From Branchiostoma floridae (Eukaryota; Chordata; Leptocardii; Amphioxiformes; Branchiostomatidae), in the NCBI RefSeq assembly GCF_000003815.2, contig NC_049987.1:2642828-2679040 (forward strand): a DNA stretch of 36,213 bases, written 5' to 3'. The position numbers were made by a program, and so were the translations under genes. Shown here in pieces: positions 10,881 through 19,017 of this stretch. Positions within the stretch are counted from its first letter, which is position 1; each line of letters begins with the position of its first letter. The notes beneath the pieces are model-generated. The model did no database searches. It saw only the letters and a list, made by a program, of their open reading frames with translations, and was not told where the DNA came from.

Positions 10881-11120
10881 TTACATTTCAATGTCTCTCA
10901 GACACCTTCCTCAGAACTTCTAATTGGAGTTCTGCTTTTCGCCGCTATGATGTAGGTGGATCAATGAAGCTGTCTAGATAAGGAAGTCAAACCCTGTAAT
11001 AAGGAGAACGTTTGGAATTGTGTTGTCACCGCAAAAGCGCCACCTACATTGGCTACATGTAGTGGCGACAAGCAGAATGCCAGCTCTGAGGAAGTAGTCT
11101 GAGAGACAGCGAAACGTAAA
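10881..11120. mobile_element. palindromic element with ~80-bp inverted arms
   Basis: The left arm (10881-10959: ATTTCAATGTCTCTCAGACA, CCTTCCTCAGAACT, TTCTGCTTTTCGCCGCTA, TGTAGGTGG) is the imperfect inverse of the right arm (11039-11120: CCACCTACATTGGCTACATG, TAGTGGCGACAAGCAGAA, CTCTGAGGAAGTAGTCTGAG, AGACAGCGAAACGTAA), around a ~80-bp centre. The GTCTGAGAGACxxCGAAACGT motif recurs in related form at 24330-24350. No ORF. Probably a MITE or the folded end of a Penelope-like element; the class is uncertain. Confidence 0.65.
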
Positions 11121-11684
11121 CAAGATTAGGGCATAGTGGTTGTGTAAATGAATTCCCCTATATCCATTATCCTGGTTAGTTTACCAGGGCTCTCATAACC
11201 GCCCCCCCCACCATATTTTTAAAGTATATGAAAAAGCACAAGCAGACTGAACGCTTTTGTCAATAATGAAAAATATGTTTTCTGCACATCTATGTTCCCC
11301 TTTAACCTCGTAGCATATGTTGTTCCGGGCCAACTGGGATATGAGATCACTTTTGATCTATTAAGTTTGACAGGAGATAACTACAGTTCTAGTAAGAATA
11401 ACTAGGTGATGCACTCTTATCTATGAACATAGAGGTGCTCTTGCAAAATATTCAATCTATCTATGTTTTTCTTGTGTGTTTCTTACACCCCACATTAGGA
11501 ATGGGTGCATATTCTTAACTATAATCATAATGGTTCCTTCTGTAAAAGACAAAATCAGTAAGATCAGTTGTCTGCAAAGAATCATTTAGAATTTCATTCA
11601 GGTGGAAAACTGATCAAACACTATGTGCACTGCTTGACAAAAGCCTGCCTGCAAAACCACACTGTGAACTATTGTAGTTGCAGC
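11121..11684. other. intergenic, no gene seen
   Basis: AT-rich sequence without a credible ORF. A segment near 11380-11405 (AACTACAGTTCTAGTAAGAA) is similar to one at about 27173-27192, marking a dispersed repeat fragment. Confidence 0.4.
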
Positions 11685-11815
11685 TAACATTGCTAGGCGA
11701 CGCTTTTGATCCATGAGATTGAAGCGTCTATGAAAGGTGACGTTTTTGATGCACGAAAATAAAGGTGCCGTAGGTAATAGCCTAGTCTAGCCTAATGATT
11801 AATAACTGTAATACT
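11685..11815 (+). repeat. dispersed repeat fragment shared with 27110-27240
   Basis: Blocks CTAGGCGACGCTTTTGATCC, ATGAGATTGAAGCGT and GACGTTTTTGATGCACGA match GGCGACACTAATGATCCATG, AGGATGAAGCGTGTGTGAAA and GGCGACGTTTTCGATGTATG at 27126-27220. The following CTAATGATTAATAACTGTAA also recurs near 27955 as GTAATGATTATTAACTGTAA. A low-copy interspersed family of unknown class. Confidence 0.5.
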
Positions 11816-11843
11816 AGTCAGTACAAACAAGGCCGCAGAGATG

Positions 11844-12041
11844 TAATCTCCAAGCAGATCTTACGGTAGCATAACATAAATTTAGTATCAAATGCTGCCA
11901 AAGGATAGTCTGTGTAACACAAACTCTGCTGTCCAGGCTGTAACAGGCCCCTACCCACAGAGGCCAGCAATGTTGGGTGGGCTGTATAGCTGTTACACAC
12001 TCATAGGCCGGCTTATGCTACGTGGATCTGCTTGGAGATTA
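11844..12041. mobile_element. MITE family M9, copy 2, intact with 9-bp target duplication
   Basis: The element begins TAATCTCCAAGCAGATCTTA and ends with its inverse (GGATCTGCTTGGAGATTA). It is flanked on both sides by GCAGAGATG (11835-11843 and 12042-12050), a perfect 9-bp duplication. It is 198 bp with no coding capacity. A 9-bp duplication with longish TIRs fits Mutator-like elements (family knowledge; assignment inferred). It sits only ~25 bp from a long (CA)n tract. Confidence 0.85.
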
Positions 12042-12063
12042 GCAGAGATGGCAGACTTCAAAC

Positions 12064-12064
12064 T

Positions 12065-12097
<33 letters not shown>

Positions 12098-12138
12098 ACA
12101 CACGTACACACGCACGCGCGCACACACACACACACTCA

Positions 12139-12177
<39 letters not shown>

Positions 12178-12228
12178 ACACGTACGCACACACACACACA
12201 CACAAACAAACACACACACACACACACA
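12064..12228 (+). repeat. (CA)n microsatellite
   Basis: About 165 bp of CA dinucleotides with CG, TA and AAACA interruptions. Open frames across it are repeat artefacts. Confidence 0.95.
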
Positions 12229-13140
12229 ATCTGCAACTTGACTTTGTTTGAACTGTATCATTACAATAAGTAATGTTATAACGTTGTCACATGACATTAA
12301 AACTTGAAAAATGTATGGCGGTATTATGGCACCGTCCGGTGGTGGAATTATGAGAGTTTATGTTATACATCATATACGAGGCATTTTGTAGGCTTTTATC
12401 GTATCTCTGTGCATACTGGCCTCTACAACACTCCATTAGGCTGTGGGGCGGACATCAGAGTTGCGTTGTGCAGTAGAGGGCATCCTTGAAAATCTTATAT
12501 TCCTTTGAACGCCCAATTTATAGACTTCTTGAGTTAGAAGGTGCAATTAGGGTCTAAGTTTTCCTGTTTTGGTCAAAATTTGTATATTAGCAGTCGATAT
12601 GGTGTAAGGACAGATTTTAGTTGTTGGGCGCCTTCCAATAACTTTCTCTAGACACCGTAACAACGTAACCCAAAAAAACCACAGCTATTGATACTACCTT
12701 AACCTTCTAAGAAGGCTTCTTATAGACGATACATATGGAATTAGGCCAGGAGTCTGTGAATAAAGATACAGTTGTATTGGCGCGTCGGCATTTCAAAGTT
12801 TTCCTCAATATCCCAGAAAACAAGATTAAAGGTACCACAAAAATGCCAGCCTACATACCACACGGAACACAATTAATTTTGTATAACAATAATAGTCTGT
12901 GTCCAAGCCCTGTTTAGTAAAAATTCCAACACGACAACAAGTTTTAGCCACATATAGTAGTAAACACCGTGTGTTCAAAATCTGACCTGTTTGTGTTTTC
13001 ATTAGTATTTGATAATTGTATTTTGTGTATAAACGTGTATACCGAACCGAGATTATTGTTGATTCTATGTGACTGTATTTAATTTGTATTTTTTTTTCTC
13101 TTGGTGGCATTGCAGAGGGAAAAAGGGGCCGCCTATTCCC
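12229..13140. other. intergenic, no gene seen
   Basis: No convincing ORF (frames at 12304, 12735 and the minus frame at 12826-13110 overlap without recognisable domains) and no repeat identified. Confidence 0.45.
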
Positions 13141-13145
13141 CGTTC

Positions 13146-13347
13146 AGGTGCGCTCCCACCGCACTTGTGTCAAGCGTGCGTCACTGTTTTGTTGTTTTCT
13201 CCGATTTTTATAATTAGATATTGCGTAATACGACAAAACAGCACAAAAAGAAAGAAAATTCGTTCTTTATCTCTGAAATTCGTTGAGTATCTTTCGAACG
13301 CCGTTGCAATGACATAAACTTGAAGCCAGTGCGGTGGGAGTGCGCCT
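13146..13347. mobile_element. small inverted-repeat element, 20-bp TIR
   Basis: AGGTGCGCTCCCACCGCACT (13146-13165) is inverted at 13328-13347 (AGTGCGGTGGGAGTGCGCCT) with two mismatches, around an AT-rich ~160-bp core. The CTCCCACCGC block resembles CTCTCACCGCGCTCTC at the end of the element at 13606, so the two may be related. Target duplication not resolved. Confidence 0.6.
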
Positions 13348-13470
13348 TTCATGATTGGTTGTTCTTGGACATTTTGGACAATGTATATCCCTATATACTT
13401 TTGGAAAATACAGGATATTTCATTTCAAGTTCTTCGTAGTCAACACTCCCCCCCCCCTTTCATCATGGGG

Positions 13471-13604
13471 GAACCCTAAACCCAGAGGTCACTGGTTCGA
13501 ATCCTGCCATGCTACGTATACCGATCTTGTGCCCTTGAAAAATGAAACGATTTTTTCTCACTACACCCGGGTATAAAATACTTCGGTTCGGAGGTTAGTA
13601 ATAC
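13471..13604 (+). mobile_element. tRNA-derived SINE, 5'-degenerate
   Basis: A tRNA-like right half is visible: anticodon-arm-like AACCCTAAACCCAGAGGTCA, then a T arm and B box (CACTGGTTCGAATCCTGCC, about 13489-13507). A SINE body follows, with GATCTTGTGCCCTTGAAAAA and CTCACTACACCCGGGTATAA. The A-box half is missing or replaced by the poly-C run at 13447-13456. Tails of this type occur widely in marine invertebrate SINEs. Too degenerate to be a working tRNA gene. Confidence 0.65.
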
Positions 13605-13605
13605 A

Positions 13606-14191
13606 CCCTTTCCACTAAAATGACGCTCTCACCGCGCTCTCTCTGCGACCTCATAGAATTGTATAGAAATGAAACGAATCTTTTTACACTTTGTGTTTCT
13701 TTTGTCGTCTCAGTCAAACTTTTACGTTTTGTATGATATACCCAGTGTAAAAGCGAAGATTACACAATCCTATTTAGGCCACAACAATTTAATTCCTTGG
13801 TTCACGGATTCGCTCCCTCCTATTTTTGGGGGAAAAAATAGAAATAAAAATTACCACTCAGCAAATTATAACCATTAATGAAACCATTCACCAACTTTCT
13901 GGTGTAGCAAATTGGCCTTTATATTATAAGCTCCTTAAAGTGTGGGTACAGGTGCTGTTACTGTACAATAATAGTGTTTTTGGACTTTTTTCAACCTGAA
14001 AACGTTTTTTCTTCATGTTTTGGATTAGCCGTTACCTTTACCCCAACCATTTTTTAAATTTTTATTTCTATTTTTATTTCGCCCTCTCGCTCCATATTCT
14101 TTATGAAAAAATCCGTGAACCAAGAAATTAAATTGGTGTGGCCTTAGGTCGCAGTGAGAGCGCAGCGGGATCGCCGTCTAGTAGAAAGGGG
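13606..14191. mobile_element. ~585-bp non-autonomous DNA transposon with long subterminal inverted repeats
   Basis: Left end CCCTTTCCACTAAAATGACG with CTCTCACCGCGCTCTC; right end, inverted, CCCCTTTCTACTAGACGGCG with CGCTGCGCTCTCACTGCGAC. Deeper inside, TTTAGGCCACAACAATTTAA and TTCCTTGGTTCACGGATTCG are inverted at 14110-14146 (AATCCGTGAACCAAGAAATT, AAATTGGTGTGGCCTTA). The arms therefore pair over well over 100 bp. No transposase remains. The open frame at 13669-13878 lies across this structure and is not credible. Target duplication not clear. Confidence 0.75.
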
Positions 14192-14503
14192 ACCTAAATG
14201 GCTATGGAAGGAGAGGGTTTGGTTCCGCCTTCCAATACCGTGCAATACCGTGCTATATCCTAGCTAGACACAGTAAATATCAATTCAGAGCCCCAAATGG
14301 CCTCAAAAAAGGCCATAAGACTTCTTTTTACCACTCATCACACGTACACCAGAACGCCACAGAAAAGTCAGAATCCGAAGAGTTACTACTCTTTACATAC
14401 ATTTATTAGAACTCTTAAAACTTAACATGAAACTCCATGCTTCCAATGATCATTACATCATGTGTGGTGGTGTCAGTATCAGTCGTATTTAACCTATCAT
14501 TCA
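14192..14503. other. spacer, no gene seen
   Basis: A short direct repeat (CAATACCGTG twice near 14235-14253) is the only structure seen. Confidence 0.4.
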
Positions 14504-14592
14504 ATAAGCCTATTTGGGTTGGCAAGTTATCTCCCAAAATGGCGGATTTTACCCGTCATGCATTTCGCGCCGGTAATTGCGAATAGGCTTAT
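14504..14592. mobile_element. 89-bp miniature inverted-repeat element
   Basis: ATAAGCCTATTTG at 14504 is inverted at 14580-14592 (CGAATAGGCTTAT). The core contains CCCAAAATGGCGGATTTTAC and TTTCGCGCCGGTAATTG. The compact palindromic-ended layout is that of a very small MITE. Confidence 0.6.
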
Positions 14593-14985
14593 ACAATTGC
14601 ACTTCTAATACTAACGTTAGCACTTTATATGAACATAATCTTTTGACATTAGTGATCATTAACATAGATCTTTATACATCGCCGATGTGTACATTTAATA
14701 TGATAGTATTAGTCGATGCATGTCATATGACAGTTAAGATTAATATACAAATCTCATAATTCTATGTCTTTCACAACGTACACTTCTTATATTTACAAGA
14801 CTTCACAGGTGCAGCCTTTGTAAAATGATGTTTGCAAGGGAAGTGTTACATACAGATATGGCGTTACATCTTATTTAAAAGTAGGCACGGGTTTGTTGAC
14901 AAAATAAAATATGTTCATGCTAAACAGGATCATGTGACTGGCATAGATTGTTACAAGTTTGAGCAGTATTGTTTCACAATTCAGT
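14593..14985. other. spacer, no gene seen
   Basis: AT-rich; short frames at 14577-14759 and 14832-15065 have no recognisable domain and the latter runs into the minisatellite. Confidence 0.4.
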
Positions 14986-14989
14986 TACC

Positions 14990-15880
14990 GTCAGCTTCCG
15001 TCTGGTACCCATTCCACCGGGAGCTCTCCGGTACCTTTACGGTGCTGGGACCGTTGCCCGACTAGGTTTAATAGCGCGCGCCGGGAAAGTTTGTTATGTT
15101 GGTTTCGAAATTCAATCACTTCCCTTCTAGGATAGCCTGGTATCAATTCCACCGGGAGCTCCCCGGTGCCTCTCCGGTGCTGGGAGCGTTGTTCGCCGCT
15201 CAGCTGTACAGACGTGCGCCGGGAAAGTTTATCGTGTTGGTTTCNNNNNNNNNNNNNNNNNNNNNNNNNNNNNNNNNNNNNNNNNNNNNNNNNNNNNNNN
15301 NNNNNNNNNNNNNNNNNNNNNNNNNNNNNNNNNNNNNNNNNNNNGCTTCCAGGATAACCTGGTAACAATCCCATCGGGAGCTCCCTGGCACCTCTTCGGT
15401 GATAGGAGCATTGTCCGCCCGCCCAGGTGTTTACCGTGTTGGTTTCAGTCACTTCGCAACCATGATAGCCTGGTATCCATTCCACCGGGAGCTCCTCAGT
15501 ACCTCTTCGGTGCTGGGAGCGGTGTCCGCCCGCCCAGGTGACCAGACGTGCGCCGGGAAAGTTAAACGTGTTGGTTTCAGTCACTTCGTTTTCAGGATAG
15601 CCTGGTATCCATTCCACCGGGAGCTCCCCCGGTACCTCTACGGTGCAGGTAGCGCTGTCCGCCGCTCAGCTATACAGGCGCGTACCGGGGAAATGCACCG
15701 TGTTGGTTTCAATCACTTCGTTTTCAGGATAGCCTGGTAGCCAAACCACCGGGAGCATAGCCTGGTAGCCAAACCACCGGGAGCTCCCCTGTACCAGACT
15801 CTACGGTATGGGTAGCGTTGTCCGTCCGCCCAGGTGTAATGGCGTGCACCGGGAATATTTACGGTGTTGCAATTGGTTTC
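14990..15880. repeat. 132-bp GC-rich minisatellite, about six units
   Basis: Units share GGATAGCCTGGTATCCATTC, CACCGGGAGCTCCCCGGTAC, CTCTTCGGTGCTGGGAGCG, TTGTCCGCCCGCCCAGGTG, ACGTGCGCCGGGAAAGTTTA and GTGTTGGTTTCAGTCACTTC. The GATAGCC anchor lies at 15131, 15353, 15464, 15596 and 15728, with an extra 29-bp partial unit near 15757. Measured spacings outside the gap (135, 111, 132, 132) are all multiples of three, and a minus-strand frame stays open from 15617 to 14991. The middle of the unit is read in different frames in different copies, though, so coding is doubtful. Each unit holds a near-palindrome centred on GAGCTC. Confidence 0.85.
15245..15344. other. assembly gap in the minisatellite
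   Basis: Exactly 100 N, probably a placeholder of arbitrary length. The copy number of the minisatellite is therefore unknown. Confidence 0.95.
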
Positions 15881-16785
15881 TAGCTCCTAGGTGAGCAATA
15901 ATCAGAAATGCTGACTGAAAACATATGAGTAGCAAGGCTGTTACTAAAAAGGATCATGTTTTATAGATTCTTTTTTCTTCTGATCATTTGAATGATTAGC
16001 TGTTCAGGTAGCTAAATTGGATCAAGATAACATTTTTTGCACAACAGCTGTCATACATGTACATGGTTCACAAATATGAACAAACACCAGGTTTATGTAT
16101 TGTATGCTGGACATCGGATAAACCTATATTGTCTATATCGGATAAACCTACAATTTGTATATAGCCCCGAAACTTCTACCTTTTCACACAATTTTCACAC
16201 AAATATTCCCTTGTCTTCAATTAATTATGCATACGGAATTTTTCATACTACGCTACAGCTTCTCGGTAATGTCAAGAATTTTAAAACACTCCCTTTATTC
16301 TATCTTCTACCAATGTATAATGTTTGCCATCATATGAATGGCATAAGGTGTCCCTGCTGATATAGTGCTAGTCGGTAAAAAAAATACGTCACAAATAAAC
16401 ACAACAAATTGTCGTTTTTAACACTATTCACAAATGGTTTGGCACCACCAACACTGCCATCTTTACAATGACTAAGACGATGATTCTTTAAGACAACGAT
16501 TCTTTAAGATGGTGATTAGAATCTGTAATCAATTCCAGGTGTATAATCTATCTTAGTTTTTACTACAGTTCTTTGTACAGAATATTTCTACAAACAACGT
16601 TTTCTGAATGGAATTTCTTAAACGTGAAATAGTTTGAAATTGCAAGGGGACCAAAGATGATTTTTCCCTGGTAAATGGACCTCATGTAGACGTGTCTTTT
16701 TATCACTATTTTGTTAATTGTCTGAGATAAATATTCTGTACAGGTTTATGCTATGTTATAATTATTAACATGGATTTGCGCAATG
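15881..16785. other. intergenic, no gene seen
   Basis: AT-rich. Two overlapping plus frames (16037-16360 and 16155-16337) compete and have no domain. A small direct repeat (GATTCTTTAAGA twice, near 16480-16510) is present. Confidence 0.45.
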
Positions 16786-16787
16786 TA

Positions 16788-17402
16788 CAGTCAGAACTGC
16801 CAAAGAAGACCACCCAGAGGACCGGTAAAATCTTTGTGGTGTTTGTGGACAGGTGGTCGCTATAGACAGGGTTCTTGATGTTTGTGCCAATGGCAAACAT
16901 TATATCACAGCAGTCACAATGTTAAAGGCAACCTAAGCACTATTACAGCGTTAAATTTCGAAATTTTCTGGATAAGGCAGTCTGTATGAAATAGACATCT
17001 ACTGCACTGTGTTCTCACACTAACATCATTATTTCATCATTTGAGCGGTTTGAAACGGCACAGAGACAAGCTGCACGAGGATATTTCTTATTATTGGAAC
17101 CCCAAATAATTAGGCCATGATCAGGAATCCTCATGCGACTTGTTTCTGCGCTGTTTTTAATGGCCTAATCTATGTTGATGGAAGTGCTGCCCCTACGGCC
17201 GGTGAGGCTATGGGACCGCAGAGGTGAGGTGAGGTGAGAATCTATGAAATGATGATGAAAATCTGCTAAAATAGTGCATTAAATGTCAATATTATACAGA
17301 TTGCCTTATCCTGATTATTTTCACTATCAACGATCTAATATTGCAAAGGTTGCCTTTAACATTGGCCATCCTTAGCGTTGGTCACTTGTACAGGTTTGGC
17401 TG
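16788..17402. mobile_element. TA-type MITE interrupted by a second MITE
   Basis: The left end CAGTCAGAACTGCCAAAGAA runs into GACCACCC after TA (16786-16787). The right end GGTCACTTGTACAGGTTTGG plus CTG is followed by CA where TA is expected. Both match the termini of the complete element at 3974-4440, with decay. The middle holds GGTGGTCGCTATAGACAGG, a family block, and then the unrelated element at 16918-17363. Confidence 0.55.
16918..17363. mobile_element. 446-bp MITE with long inverted arms, nested
   Basis: The element starts AATGTTAAAGGCAACC and ends with the exact inverse GGTTGCCTTTAACATT. Subterminal blocks also pair: GGATAAGGCAGTCTGTATGA (16971 on) with TATACAGATTGCCTTATCCT (about 17293-17312), and ACTGCACTG with the inverse of AGTGCATTA. 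The arms thus extend ~120 bp. The core has a GAGGT(GAGGT)n run near 17220. No coding content. Confidence 0.8.
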
Positions 17403-18385
17403 CAATAGCCGAAACACATATGTTAAGGTAGAAAGAACCACAGTTACTCTATAAACCTCATAGTTTCCAGCAAAGTCTAAAGTACTCGAATTACAAGTTT
17501 TAGAGGAAGTTTTTATAATATGATGTTCAAAGTATACTAGTGCTTGCTATGGCCTAGATACTGCCCTAAAAAATCACCTCTGAAAGATTCTTAAACATAA
17601 GGAAGATAGCATCCAGGCCATGTTGAATCAAAACAGGGGAATTTTAGTCACAATTTACTTTTTGGAGCGAGAATTTCATGTAGACTGTAAAATAGTCTCC
17701 TCCTACTCTCAGCTTCCTAATGTGCAATATGCATATCTGCTTTTGTCTGATCCTAATCCCCTTGTTGTTTACCAAAAAAATTATTTATTGATATGGTTTT
17801 GATAACACCATCTCAAAAACTGCAAAGTTTGTATTGAAGTTTAGAACACAGCAAAATTTGTTTTGAATTTTGACATATGATTGACTTTATCAAACAGTTC
17901 TATTACTTTCTTCACGCCAGAAACATCTGCTCAATTTGTCGAGTTTCTTAAGCAGAAGTTTGTGTAAAATTGAGAAAAAGCGTTAGTGAAACAAATTTAC
18001 TTAAAAAAAATGAAAATGAATTATATAAATTATATGAGTATTCATTAATCACACATGTAAGCATGTAGAAAATAAATAATAGGTAAAACACGGAAAGACA
18101 AGCCCAAATAAGAAGCGTTGTCGTGAGTTGATAGGAACACAGCCAACTCCTAAGTAGGTTTGGCGGTAAAAATGTATTTTTGATTCTTTTTATTTGTAAC
18201 AAAAGGATCTTATTTGAAAATTGGAGATATTTTGGTACTTTTTAAATATATAACAGTCATTGTAATTTTTTTTAATTGCTTACATATGATTTGTATGTTT
18301 TGTTTCATGTTTTCAGATGATTGAGGTTGCTACAAAGGATATGAATCAATACAATTGTTCACAAGAAGAGTTTGAAGGAATGGTA
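17403..18385. other. intergenic, no gene seen
   Basis: AT-rich, with only unrecognised short frames (17620-17802; minus 17948-18202). It may include the 3' UTR or polyadenylation region of LRR-B: an AATAAA on the minus strand lies near 18187-18193, ~830 bp past the stop, which is too far to be sure. Confidence 0.4.
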
Positions 18386-18543
18386 CACACAAACACACAC
18401 TCACAAATACAGACACACACACACACACACTCACAAGCACACACACACAGACACACACACACACAGACACACACACACACAGACACGAACGCACGCACAC
18501 ACACACACACATACACACATACATACATACACAAACCACACAC
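18386..18543 (+). repeat. (CA)n microsatellite
   Basis: CA repeats with regular CAGA interruptions (CACACAGACACACACA). It ends directly at the third M9 MITE copy. Confidence 0.95.
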
Positions 18544-18545
18544 AC

Positions 18546-18667
18546 TATCCTCCAAGCAGATTTATCGGTAGCATAAGACGGTATGAAAAGGACCAAAGCA
18601 GTGCCCAATTGGCCAGTTGGATGCTCCTTTGGCCCTTTACATAACGGTTAAATCTGCTTGATGTCCA
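18546..18667. mobile_element. MITE family M9, copy 3, diverged
   Basis: The left end TATCCTCCAAGCAGATTTAT and CGGTAGCATAAG match the M9 left end. The right end TTAAATCTGCTTGATGTCCA is a degraded inverse. It is ~122 bp, shorter than copies 1 and 2. No target duplication is recognisable because the left flank is (CA)n. Confidence 0.7.
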
Positions 18668-19017
18668 GTGAATCAGCTAAAGCTAAGGGAACAACCTGCC
18701 GTGTGTGCAAATGCGTGTGTCTACTTGCCAAAACGTGGACAATCTTTTGAGATCTGTAAGTGGTAAGTACCGCCTACGTACGAACTCGCACTGAATCCGA
18801 CGGATTTTGAAGCACGCAACACGCCGTAGAACTTTACGTGCAGGCAAAACTTTGTGTGCTATCGGGCTGCAGATTCGCCCCCCGTACTTGCCAGTACGGG
18901 CGACGCGCCTGGCCTGTACAGCCTGAACGTTTTCAGAAATACGTGTTGGACGTGGCCTCCCAAAAAAACGTACGGACAAATTGCACATTCGGCGGGTTGT
19001 GCCCTTAGCTTTTGAGA
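18668..19017 (-). other. 3' flank / likely 3' UTR of LRR-B
   Basis: GC-richer than the flanks, with no separate gene; the minus frame at 18683-18988 has no recognisable domain. It directly follows the LRR-B stop and is bounded downstream by the M9 MITE copy 3. Confidence 0.4.

Noticed and set aside
10881-11120. active hammerhead ribozyme
   Set aside because: The catalytic CTGATGA core is not present (CTGAGGA seen).
12039-12251. His/Thr-rich and Cys/Val-rich frames
   Set aside because: Translation of (CA)n on either strand; the same applies to 18317-18644, 27167-27454 and 33550-36171.
13489-13507. tRNA gene
   Set aside because: B box is good but A box and acceptor stem are absent and a SINE body follows.
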